Made by a program: the position numbers and the translations under genes | Source: Streptomyces varsoviensis | GTDB taxonomy: Bacteria; Actinomycetota; Actinomycetes; Streptomycetales; Streptomycetaceae | Assembly (NCBI RefSeq): GCF_000718635.1 | Contig: NZ_JOBF01000004.1 | Coordinates: 220,630 to 284,629, forward strand | Length of the DNA stretch: 64,000 bases | Direction: 5' to 3' | Part shown: positions 48,994-57,400 of the stretch, one piece after another | Layout of the letters: each line of letters opens with the position of its first letter | Position numbering within the stretch: the first letter of the stretch is position 1 | The notes under the pieces: generated by a model | Databases searched by the model: none | Seen by the model: only the letters and a program-made list of their open reading frames with translations | Told to the model about the DNA's origin: nothing

Positions 48994-49815
48994 ATGGAAG
49001 CTGTTTCGCACACCTCGCAGTGGACCGCGGCCGCCCGCGCCCTGGAGACCGAACGGGACGACGCGCTGTTCCGCGACGACCTGGCCCGTCCGCTCGCCTC
49101 GCAGACCGGGTTCGACCTGCTGAAGAAGTACGGCGGCGGCGGGCTCGCGGACTTCGTGTCCATCCGCACCAAGTATCTGGACGACGCCATCGCCACCCAT
49201 GTGCGCGACGGCCGGATACGCCAGGTCGTCCTCATCGCCGCCGGGATGGACGCGCGGGCCTTCCGGCTCACCTGGCCCACCGATGCCGTCGTCTACGAGG
49301 TGGACCACTCGGCGCTCTTCGAGGTCAAGGAGGGCCGGCTCGCCGACCTCGACGCCAAGCCGTCCGTGGACCGGCGGGTGGTGGGCGCCGACCTCACCAA
49401 GCCGTGGCTGCCGTCCCTGTACGAGGCCGGGTTCGACCCCGAGAAGCCGACGCTGTGGGTGGCGGAGGCGCTGCTCTTCTTCCTCACCGACGACCAGGTG
49501 CGCGGGCTGCTCGATCTCCTCGCGGAGGGCTCGGCGCCCGGCAGCGTCCTGGCGCTGGACGTATTGAGCGAGTCCTTGCTGAAGAACATCGGTACCCAGC
49601 TCTTCCTGAACGCCCTGAAGGCGGACGGCATCCCCTGGCTCTTCGGCACCGATGACCCCGAGGGCTACTTCGCGCTGTCCGGCTGGCAGGTGAACCGGCT
49701 GAACGAGCCCGGCGAGGAGGGCATCGGCAAGGGCCGCTGGCCGTACGAGGTGTTCCCGCGGGATGTGCCCGACATTCCGCGGAACTGGCTGCTGCACGCC
49801 GAGTACCAGGGCTGA
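48994..49815 (+). CDS. SAM-dependent methyltransferase (TIGR00027/PPM-type)
   Basis: 273 residues from ATG 48994, preceded by GGAGGAAGACGAGAG and giving the usual MEAVSHTSQWTAAARALETER start of this family; a GTG at 48919 overlapping the MaoC stop adds 25 residues. The SAM-binding motif is VVLIAAGMDARAFRLTWP, followed by VVYEVDHSALFEVKEGRL and WVAEALLFFLTDDQVRGLLDLL. The family resembles leucine carboxyl methyltransferases and often O-methylates carboxylates of natural products. It would release or cap the cassette's product as a methyl ester, which is inference. The gene is last in the plus-strand cassette. Confidence 0.9.
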   Translation: MEAVSHTSQWTAAARALETERDDALFRDDLARPLASQTGFDLLKKYGGGGLADFVSIRTKYLDDAIATHVRDGRIRQVVLIAAGMDARAFRLTWPTDAVVYEVDHSALFEVKEGRLADLDAKPSVDRRVVGADLTKPWLPSLYEAGFDPEKPTLWVAEALLFFLTDDQVRGLLDLLAEGSAPGSVLALDVLSESLLKNIGTQLFLNALKADGIPWLFGTDDPEGYFALSGWQVNRLNEPGEEGIGKGRWPYEVFPRDVPDIPRNWLLHAEYQG

Positions 49816-49859
49816 CCAGCGGCTCCCCCCGCCGGGCCGGTCGTGGCGCGCGCCCCTTC

Positions 49860-50005
49860 CCCCGCCGCCACGGCCGGCCCCGGCACGCCCGTACGTCCGC
49901 GAGCCCGGTCCCGTACGTACGCTCGTAAGCCCGGCCCCGTACGTACGTAAACCCGCCCTTGTACGTCCGTACGTCCGTACGTCCGTAAGCCCGCCCGCCA
50001 CCCGC
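49860..50005. repeat. GTACGTcc/GTACGTac palindromic repeats
   Basis: Multiple GTACGTCC and GTACGTACG units (e.g. cccgtacgtacgctcgtaag) lie in the gap between the methyltransferase and the convergent PucR-type gene. They could pair as a bidirectional terminator or be neutral repeats. Confidence 0.5.
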
Positions 50006-50008
50006 CCC

Positions 50009-51103
50009 CTACAGCTCCCGCTTCGGCCAGTCCAGCAGCCGGGCCCCGATCACCGCGGTCTGCAAGGTGTAGCGGTGCATCGGGTCGGCGGGGTCGGCGC
50101 CGGTCAGTTCGTGGATGCGCTTGAGGCGGTAGGTGAAGGCGCGGACGCTGAGGGAGAGGCGGCGGGCGGCCTCCGCCGCGACGCAGCCGGTGTCGAAGTA
50201 CGCGTCGAGCGTCGCCAGCAGCGGCTCGGGGCCGCCGCGGGCCTGCCGGAGCGGGGCCAGCGTGGAGCGCACGAGATCGGTCAGGGCCTGCCGGTCGCGG
50301 GTGAGGACCGGGAAGACGAGGAGATCGGCGGCGCGCAGCACCGGCGCGTCGATGTCCATCTTCACGGCGAGGTCCAGCGCGCCCAGCGCCTCCTCGTAGG
50401 AGTGGACGACGCCGCCCGCGCCCTCGTGGGGGCGGCCGATGGCCACCTGGCCGCCGTCGGTGGCGGCGTGCGCCTGCTTGGTGAAGTAGCGCAGCACGTC
50501 GTCCTCGTCGCCGGGGGCCACGCAGATCAGCCGGCCGCCCTTGGTGGTGAGCAGGATGCGGCGGTCGCTGAACCGGCCGTTGAGCGCGCTCTCCACCCGC
50601 CGGGTCGCCGGGTGCGCGTCGTCGTACGGCTCGGCGCCCGTGGCGACGGCGACGGCGTGGGCGTGGGCGAGCCGCAGCCCGAACCGTTCGGCGCGGCCGG
50701 CGAGCCGTCCCAGGTCGCTGCGGCCGTAGAGCAGGTCGTCGATGAACTCGCGGCGGGCGGCCTCCTCCTGGCGTACGGCCAGCCGCTGGGCGCGCTCGTA
50801 CCCCTCGGCGAAGGCGTCGATCGCCTGCTCGGTCACGGCAAGGACGGACTCGGCGGTGGCGCGCAGGCCGCGGGCTCCGGCCGGGCCCGCCGGGGCGGGC
50901 AGTTCGGCCCACAGGGCGCGGGTGGCGGCGAGGTGGCGGACGACGAGGGTGCGCAGTCCGTGGCCGCTCTCCCCGGCGCGTTCGCCGAGGGCGCGGCGGG
51001 AGTCCAGTTCGGCGCGGTTGAGCCGGCGGCCGGTGGCCGACACCTCGGTGAGCAGCTCGGCGTAGCCGGCCAGATAGTCCTCGGTCGGCTCCGGCTTTGT
51101 CAC
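50009..51103 (-). CDS. PucR/CdaR-type transcriptional regulator
   Basis: 364 residues from GTG 51103 (AGGTGGAGAG upstream). The helical N-terminal half (residues ~10-150) is a sensing region. A GGDEF-like fold follows at ~155-265 (RILLTTKGGRLICVAPGDEDDVLRYFTKQ), and a C-terminal PucR-type HTH at ~305-360 (LDAYFDTGCVAAEAARRLSLSVRAFTYRLKRIHELTGADP). The protein belongs to the CdaR/PucR family found beside secondary-metabolite and carbon-source genes. It ends convergently with the cassette and is divergent from the flotillin operon; a perfect palindrome stands between it and that operon. Confidence 0.9.
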   Translation of the reverse strand: MTKPEPTEDYLAGYAELLTEVSATGRRLNRAELDSRRALGERAGESGHGLRTLVVRHLAATRALWAELPAPAGPAGARGLRATAESVLAVTEQAIDAFAEGYERAQRLAVRQEEAARREFIDDLLYGRSDLGRLAGRAERFGLRLAHAHAVAVATGAEPYDDAHPATRRVESALNGRFSDRRILLTTKGGRLICVAPGDEDDVLRYFTKQAHAATDGGQVAIGRPHEGAGGVVHSYEEALGALDLAVKMDIDAPVLRAADLLVFPVLTRDRQALTDLVRSTLAPLRQARGGPEPLLATLDAYFDTGCVAAEAARRLSLSVRAFTYRLKRIHELTGADPADPMHRYTLQTAVIGARLLDWPKREL

Positions 51104-51500
51104 GTGGTCTCTCCACCTCTTAACGCGCCGTTGACGGTTTCTTGGCGTGTGATCTCCAGGGTGGCAGATGCCCGGAGTGGCCAGCACCCGGCATCAGAGA
51201 TCCATAAAGATTGCCGGGTTCCGGCAATGCGTACGCCTGTTCCCACCTGCCAATATGCATATGGGGGAACAACGGGGGACACGGGGGACGGCCTCGGTGC
51301 CAGGTTCCGGAAACGGGACGTGGTGCCGAGGCCCGCCGCCGGCGCCGTCCCCGCGCGGCCGTCGCGCTCCGACGGGAGCGCACGAGTACGAGCAGCACCG
51401 CGGGCACGAGAAGTACCGCGACAACGAGCAGAACCGCGGGGAACAGCGCCGCGGTAACGAGCAGTGCCGCGGGAACGAGCGGTACGAAGGGACGGGGCCG
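51104..51500. promoter_or_regulatory. Divergent region between PucR and the flotillin operon
   Basis: 397 bp without a gene. ATTGCCGG-GTT-CCGGCAAT (51210-51228) is a perfect 8-bp palindrome. ATATGCATAT (51253-51262) is another, inside a rare AT-rich island. From about 51390 to 51500 there are repeats of aacgagcagaaccgcggg-type units. The downstream ribosome site GGGACGGGG precedes GTG 51501. Confidence 0.6.
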
Positions 51501-52190
51501 GTGCACGACTTCCTCGCAGCCGCGCTCGGCTTTCCAGCCGTCGTGTTCAGCTTCGCGCTGGTGGTCGTCGTCGCGTACTGGCTCCTCGTCCTCGTCGGCG
51601 GCATCGACTCCGACAGCCACGGGCACCACGACCTCTCCGACGGGCACGGTTCCGGCGGGGACGGCGCCGACGGCTCCGGCCACGGCGGGCTCACGGGCCT
51701 CGTCGCCGCGGTCGGCCTCGGCGGCGTGCCGATCACCGTCGTCCTGTCGCTGCTGACCGCCGTCGCCTGGTTCCTCGCGCTGGCCGGCACGGTCCTGCTG
51801 GAGCGGATCGAGGCGCACGGGCTGACGCGCACGCTGCTCGGCGCGGGCGTCCTGGCCGTCGCCGCCGTGGGCTCCTGGGCCGTCACCTGGCTGCTCGTAC
51901 GGCCGCTGCGCCGCCTCTACCCCGACGAACGACCACCCTCGCGCCTGGACTTCGTCGGCCGGATCTGCGTGGTGCGCACCGGCCGGGTGGACAGCGGGTT
52001 CGGGCAGGCCGAGGTGGCCGCCGAGGACGGCTCCACCGCGATCATCCAGGTGCGTACGGACGAGACCGGGCTCACCGCGGGCGCGACGGCGCTGATCTTC
52101 GACTACGACGCCGCCGGCGAGTTCTTCCGCGTCGGGGCCTTCGAAGCGCCGTTCGGCACGGCGCTCGATCCCGGCGGTCCGGCGTACTGA
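51501..52190 (+). CDS. YqiJ/NfeD-like membrane protein
   Basis: 229 residues from GTG 51501; upstream frame is repetitive and not convincing. Helices: AALGFPAVVFSFALVVVVAYWLLVLVGG; PITVVLSLLTAVAWFLALAGTVLL; LLGAGVLAVAAVGSWAVTWLLVRPL. Between the first two is a His/Gly/Asp-rich loop (DSDSHGHHDLSDGHGSGG). The C-terminal domain (SRLDFVGRICVVRTGRVDSGFGQAEVAAEDGSTAIIQVRTDE) is the OB-fold of the NfeD/YqiJ family, which is normally encoded next to flotillin, as here. It likely anchors flotillin at the membrane. Confidence 0.87.
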   Translation: MHDFLAAALGFPAVVFSFALVVVVAYWLLVLVGGIDSDSHGHHDLSDGHGSGGDGADGSGHGGLTGLVAAVGLGGVPITVVLSLLTAVAWFLALAGTVLLERIEAHGLTRTLLGAGVLAVAAVGSWAVTWLLVRPLRRLYPDERPPSRLDFVGRICVVRTGRVDSGFGQAEVAAEDGSTAIIQVRTDETGLTAGATALIFDYDAAGEFFRVGAFEAPFGTALDPGGPAY

Positions 52191-52303
52191 CCGGCGCGGG
52201 CCCGCCTCCGGCCGCCGGACGCACCGCCGGCCCGCCCCGCACCGCACCGCCGCGCCCCTTACGAACTTTCCTTTACCGCAACTGATTCGACAGAGGTTCC
52301 GCC

Positions 52304-54358
52304 ATGGATACCACCGCCATCGGGATCGGCGTACTCGTCGCCGTCCTGCTGCTCATCGCCCTCGGGGTGCTGTTCACCGTCAGCCGCCTGTTCCGCAAGG
52401 TCGAGCAGGGCAGGGCGCTGATCATCTCCAAGACGAAGCGGGTCGACGTCACCTTCACCGGCGCCGTGGTGCTGCCGGTGCTGCACAAGGCCGAGTACAT
52501 GGACATCTCGGTGAAGACCATCGAGATCCGGCGCACCGGCCGCGAGGGCCTGATCTGCCAGGACAACATCCGCGCCGACATCCACATCAATTTCTTCGTG
52601 CGCGTCAACAAGACCGTCGAGGACGTCGTCAAGGTGGCGCAGGCGATCGGCACCCAGCGCGCCAGCGACCCGCGCACGCTCCAGGAGTTCTTCGCGGCGA
52701 AGTTCTCCGAGGCGCTGAAGACGGTCGGCAAGCAGCTCGACTTCGTCGACCTCTACACCAAGCGCGAGGAGTTCCGGGACCGCATCATCGCGGTCATCGG
52801 CACCGACCTCAACGGCTACCACCTCGAAGACGCGGCCATCGACTTCCTTGAGCAGACGCCCATGGCGCAGCTCGACTCCGCGAACATCCTGGACGCCCAG
52901 GGCATCCGCAAGATCACCGAGCTGACGGCGATCGAGCACGTGCGCACCAACGAGTACCAGCGCACCGAGGAGAAGGAGATCACCCGGCAGAACGTCGAGG
53001 CCCGCGAGGCGGTCCTGGAGCTGGAGCGCCGCCAGGCGGAGGCCGAGGTCAGGCAGACCCGCGAGATCGAGACCGTACGGGCCAGGGAAGAGGCCGAGAC
53101 GGCGCGGGTGCAGGCCGAGGAGCGGCTGCGGTCGCACAGCGCGCACATCAAGACGGAGGAAGCGCTCGGCATCCAGGGCCAGAACCGGGACCGCGAGGTC
53201 GCCGTCGCGCAGAAGAACCGCGAGCGCGTCATCGCCATCGAGAATGAGCGCATCGAGAAGGACCGGCTGCTGGAGGTCATCGCCCGGGAGCGGGAGACGC
53301 AGCTCCGGCGCATCGCCGCCGACAAGGAGGTCGAGGCCGAGAAGCGGGAGATCGCGGACGTCGTCCGGGAGCGGATCGCGGTCGAGAAGACCGTCGCCGC
53401 CCAGGAGGAGGAGATCAAGAAGCTCCGTACGGTCGAGGAGGCCGAGCGTGAGCGCCAGGCGCTGATCATCCGGGCCGAGGCCGAGGCGCAGGAGCGCCTG
53501 GTCAAGGACATCAAGGCGGCCGAGGCCGCCGAGCAGGCGGCGGGCCACCGGGCCGCCGAGACGCTGGCCATGGCCGAGGCCCGGCGCAAGGCCGCCGACC
53601 TCGACGCGGAGGCCGCCGTGCGGCTCGCCGAGGGCAAGCGCGCGGACGCCGCGGCCGTCGGGCTCGCCGAGGCGGAGGTGCGCGAGCGCAACGCCGAGGC
53701 CATCGCGAAGGTCGGCCGCGCCGAGGCCGAGGTCGCCAAGGAGAAGGCGTTCGCCGGTGCCGAGGGGCTGAAGGAGAAGCTGAAGGCCGAGGCCGAGGGG
53801 CTCACGGACAAGGCGGCGGCGATGGCCGCGCTGGACGCGGCGAGCCGCGGGCACGAGGAGTTCCGGCTCCGCCTGGAGGCCGAGAAGGACGTCCGGCTGG
53901 CCGGCATCGACGTGCACCGGCAGGTCGCCGAGGCGCAGGCCACGGTGCTCGCCACCGGCCTGGAGAACGCGAAGATCGACATCGTGGGCGGCGAGAGCGT
54001 CTTCTTCGACCGCCTCGTCAACTCCATCGCGCTCGGCAAGGGCGTCGACGCCTTCGTCGGCAACTCCGAGTCCGTACGGACCATGGCCGGCCCGTGGCTG
54101 GACAAGGACGGCTCCACCTTCACGCAGGACCTCGGCGCCATGCTCACGGGCCTGGGCACGGACGGCCTGCGCGACCTGACCATCGCCGGCGCGCTGACCA
54201 AGCTCATCGCGGGCGGCGGCCCCCAGGCGGGCGCCCTCCAGGGCCTGCTGGACTCCGCCAAGGCCGGCGGCCTCGCCGACGTGAAGCTCACGGACCTGGC
54301 CGGTCCGGCCGAGCTGAGCGGCGCGCGACTGAACGGCGCGGCGGCCGGGGCGAAGTAG
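52304..54358 (+). CDS. Flotillin-family (SPFH) protein
   Basis: 684 residues from ATG 52304 (AGAGG eight bases before it). Residues ~5-27 are a membrane helix (IGIGVLVAVLLLIALGVLFTV). The SPFH/band-7 domain is ~30-215 (QGRALIISKTKRVDVTFTGAVVLPVLHKAEYMDISVKTIEI; FFVRVNKTVEDVVKVAQ). A long Ala/Glu-rich coiled coil runs from ~215 to ~560 (EVEAEKREIADVVRERIAVEK), followed by a C-terminal oligomerisation part. It is of the YqiK class, longer than FloT. Such proteins form membrane scaffolds in liquid-ordered domains. The gene lies between YqiJ-like and a giant ATPase, in one transcription unit (gaps 113 and 131 bp). Confidence 0.93.
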   Translation: MDTTAIGIGVLVAVLLLIALGVLFTVSRLFRKVEQGRALIISKTKRVDVTFTGAVVLPVLHKAEYMDISVKTIEIRRTGREGLICQDNIRADIHINFFVRVNKTVEDVVKVAQAIGTQRASDPRTLQEFFAAKFSEALKTVGKQLDFVDLYTKREEFRDRIIAVIGTDLNGYHLEDAAIDFLEQTPMAQLDSANILDAQGIRKITELTAIEHVRTNEYQRTEEKEITRQNVEAREAVLELERRQAEAEVRQTREIETVRAREEAETARVQAEERLRSHSAHIKTEEALGIQGQNRDREVAVAQKNRERVIAIENERIEKDRLLEVIARERETQLRRIAADKEVEAEKREIADVVRERIAVEKTVAAQEEEIKKLRTVEEAERERQALIIRAEAEAQERLVKDIKAAEAAEQAAGHRAAETLAMAEARRKAADLDAEAAVRLAEGKRADAAAVGLAEAEVRERNAEAIAKVGRAEAEVAKEKAFAGAEGLKEKLKAEAEGLTDKAAAMAALDAASRGHEEFRLRLEAEKDVRLAGIDVHRQVAEAQATVLATGLENAKIDIVGGESVFFDRLVNSIALGKGVDAFVGNSESVRTMAGPWLDKDGSTFTQDLGAMLTGLGTDGLRDLTIAGALTKLIAGGGPQAGALQGLLDSAKAGGLADVKLTDLAGPAELSGARLNGAAAGAK

Positions 54359-54489
54359 CCCGACCGCCGGCCGGGTCCCGCCACGCCACGGGGGGGGGCG
54401 GGCGGGGCCCGGCCGCGCCTTACCGGAACCATGGGCCCAGGCCCGGCGCGGCGGCGGCCGAGTACAGCGGAAGCAGCAGGGAGTTTGAG

Positions 54490-57400
54490 GTGGACGTGAA
54501 CACCGAGGGCCGGGACGGGCGCGCGGAGGGCGAAGCCGGTACGGGCGCGGGCGCGGCGGCGGCCGGCGGGTCGGTGGCCGGGGGGCTCGACGCCGGTACG
54601 TACGAGGTGCTGCGCGACCGGCTGGCCGCCCAGGCCGCGGAGCTGGCCCGCGGGGCCGAGGCGCTGAACGCGCGGCGCGTGGAGACCTTCGGCTCCACCG
54701 AGCTGCGCCTGCTGGGCACCGAGCAGATCCGCACCGAGCAGCGGTGCGTGCCGCGCGACATCGTCGCCGTCGGCGGGCGCCTCCTCCTCGGCTACACCAC
54801 CCCGGACAGCGCCAACACCGAGACGGCCGTCGGGGACGTCTTCGCGCTGCACGCGCTGCGCCGCGCGGAGGAGGGCGGCGAGGGCGTGACGCTCGCCGAG
54901 GCCGACGCCGACGACCTGCCCGAACTGCTCGGCGACTCCGCGTTCCAGCGCGAGTTCGGCGAGCTGCACCGCTACTACCGGGCCGCCGCCCTGCGCCGGC
55001 TGCGGCGCGTCGACGGCAAGCTCCTCGCCGTCTTCCGCACCGGCCCGAACCCCGGCGACCTGCGCGTCCTGCGCTGGCAGCTCGCCGCCGACGGCACGCC
55101 CCGCTACCTCGACGCGCGCGGCGAGCGCGACCACGTCCTGCCGGAGTCCCAGGACATCCGGTGGACCGCCGCGACCCGCGACGACCATGTGCTGGGCCGC
55201 CACCCGCACGTGTCGATCGGCGGCGAGATCTACGTCTCCACCGTCGGCGGCGCCCTCACCGTCAAGACCGAGAACACCACCGAGTCCGGCGAGGGCGTCT
55301 ACCGCGAACCCGTCGAGGAGCCGCTGCAGTCGCTGGCCGACGCGGAGATCGAGCACGCCCGCGTCGGGCCGCTCGTGCTGCTGCGCGTACGCCCGTACAA
55401 CGAGAGCGTCCGCCGCCACCTCGTCTACAACGCCACCACCCGTGCCGTCGTGCGGCTCGACGGCATCGGCCAGGCGTGCCTGCGCCTCCCCGACGACCAG
55501 GGCGTCATCTTCCCCGGCGGCTACTGCCTGGCCACCGGCGCCGCCCGCACCTTCGACGCCCTCGACACGGACGGCCTCGGCTACGAGGGGGCCACCCCCT
55601 CGCCCAACGGCGAGGACGTCCTCTACGCCTTCCGCGACCCCGCCGACGGCCGCACCCTGCTGCTGTCCTACAACCTCATCCGCAAGGAGGTCGCCACCCC
55701 GCTGCTCTGCCACGGCTACGCGCTCTTCGACGACGGCACGCTCATCGCGCTGCGCGCCGACTCCGACGAGCCGTCGCGCGTGCACGCCGTGCAGACCTGG
55801 CGGAGCCCGTACGTCTCCGAGACGTACGCCGCCGGGGCCGCGGGGACCGGGCCGCTGGAGCGGGTGGGCAACGCGGACCTGGTGCGCGGCATCTCCGAGC
55901 TGCTGACCGTGGCGCGGACGGCCGCCGAGCCGACCGGGACGCGCGCCGGGTTCGCGGCGATCACCGACGCCTGCTCCCGGCTCACCGACCGCTTCCACTG
56001 GCTCGCGGACGACGCGCTGGGCGGCCTCCAGGCGCCGTTGGCGCTGGTGCGCTCCACCGCGGAGCAGGTGCTGGCGGAGTTCGAGACCGTACAGAACCTG
56101 ACCCGGCAGGCCGCCGACGCGCTCGGCGAGGCCGCGGCGCAGATCGCCTCGCTGGTGCGGCGCATCCGCGGCGAGTCGCCGCGCAGCGCCGACGCGTGGG
56201 TCGCGCAACTCACCGAGCTGCGCCGCTCCCAGGGCCGGCTGGAGACGCTGCGCGAGCTGCGGTACGTGGACGTCGAGCGGATCGACGCGCTGGCCGCCGA
56301 GGTGGCGGACGACATCGACGCGACCGCGCGGCGCGCCGTGGACTTCCTCCAGCAGGACGACGCCTTCGCCGGGTACCAGGAGGACGTCGAGGCGCTGACC
56401 GCGGACGCCGAGGCCATCACCACCGTCGCCGAGGCCGCCCCCGTCGGCGAACGGCTCGACGAGCGGACCGAGGGCCTTCAGATCCTGACCGAGGTCGTCG
56501 CGGGCCTCGACATCGGCGACGCGACCGTACGCACCTCCATCCTGGAGCGGATCGCGGAGGTGCTGGGCGGCGTCAACCGGGCCCGCGCCACCCTTGCCGC
56601 GCGCCGCCGCGAACTCCTCGACCACGAGGGGCGCGCCGAGTTCGCCGCTGAGTTCGCGCTGCTCGGGCAGGCCGTCACGGGCGCGCTGGCCGCCGCCGAC
56701 ACGCCCGAGGCGTGCGAGGAGCAACTGGCGCGGCTGCTGCTCCAGTTGGAGAACCTGGAGGCGCGGTTCGCGGAGTCCGACGACTTCCTCACCGAGCTGT
56801 CCGCCAAGCGCACCGACGTCTACGAGGCGTTCTCCTCCCGCAAGCAGACCCTCCAGGACGCCCGCGCCCGGCACGCCGAACGCCTCGCCGACTCCGCGAA
56901 CCGGGTTCTGGAGACCATCAACCGGCGGGCCGCGACCCTCGCCGACCTCGACGCCGTCAACACCTACTTCGCGTCCGACCCGATGGTCGCCAAGGTCCGC
57001 CGCACCGCCGACGAGCTGCGCGAACTCGGCGACGGCGTACGGGCCGACGAGCTCGACGGGCGGCTGAAGGCCGCCCGCCAGGAGGCCGGGCGCGCCCTGC
57101 GCGACCGCGCCGACCTGTACCTCGACGGCGGCGAGACGATCCGCCTGGGCCGGCACCGCTTCGCCGTCAACACCCAGGCCCTCGACCTGACGCTCGTCCC
57201 GCACGGCGACACCCTCGCCTTCGCGCTGACCGGCACCGACTACCGCGCGCCGGTCACGGACCCGGAGTTCGCGGACACCCGCCCGTACTGGGACCAGCTC
57301 CTGCCGTCCGAGTCCGCCGACGTCTACCGCGCCGAACACCTCGCCGCGAAGATCCTCGCCGAGCACGACCCGGCCACGCTGTACGACGCGGGCCCCGACG

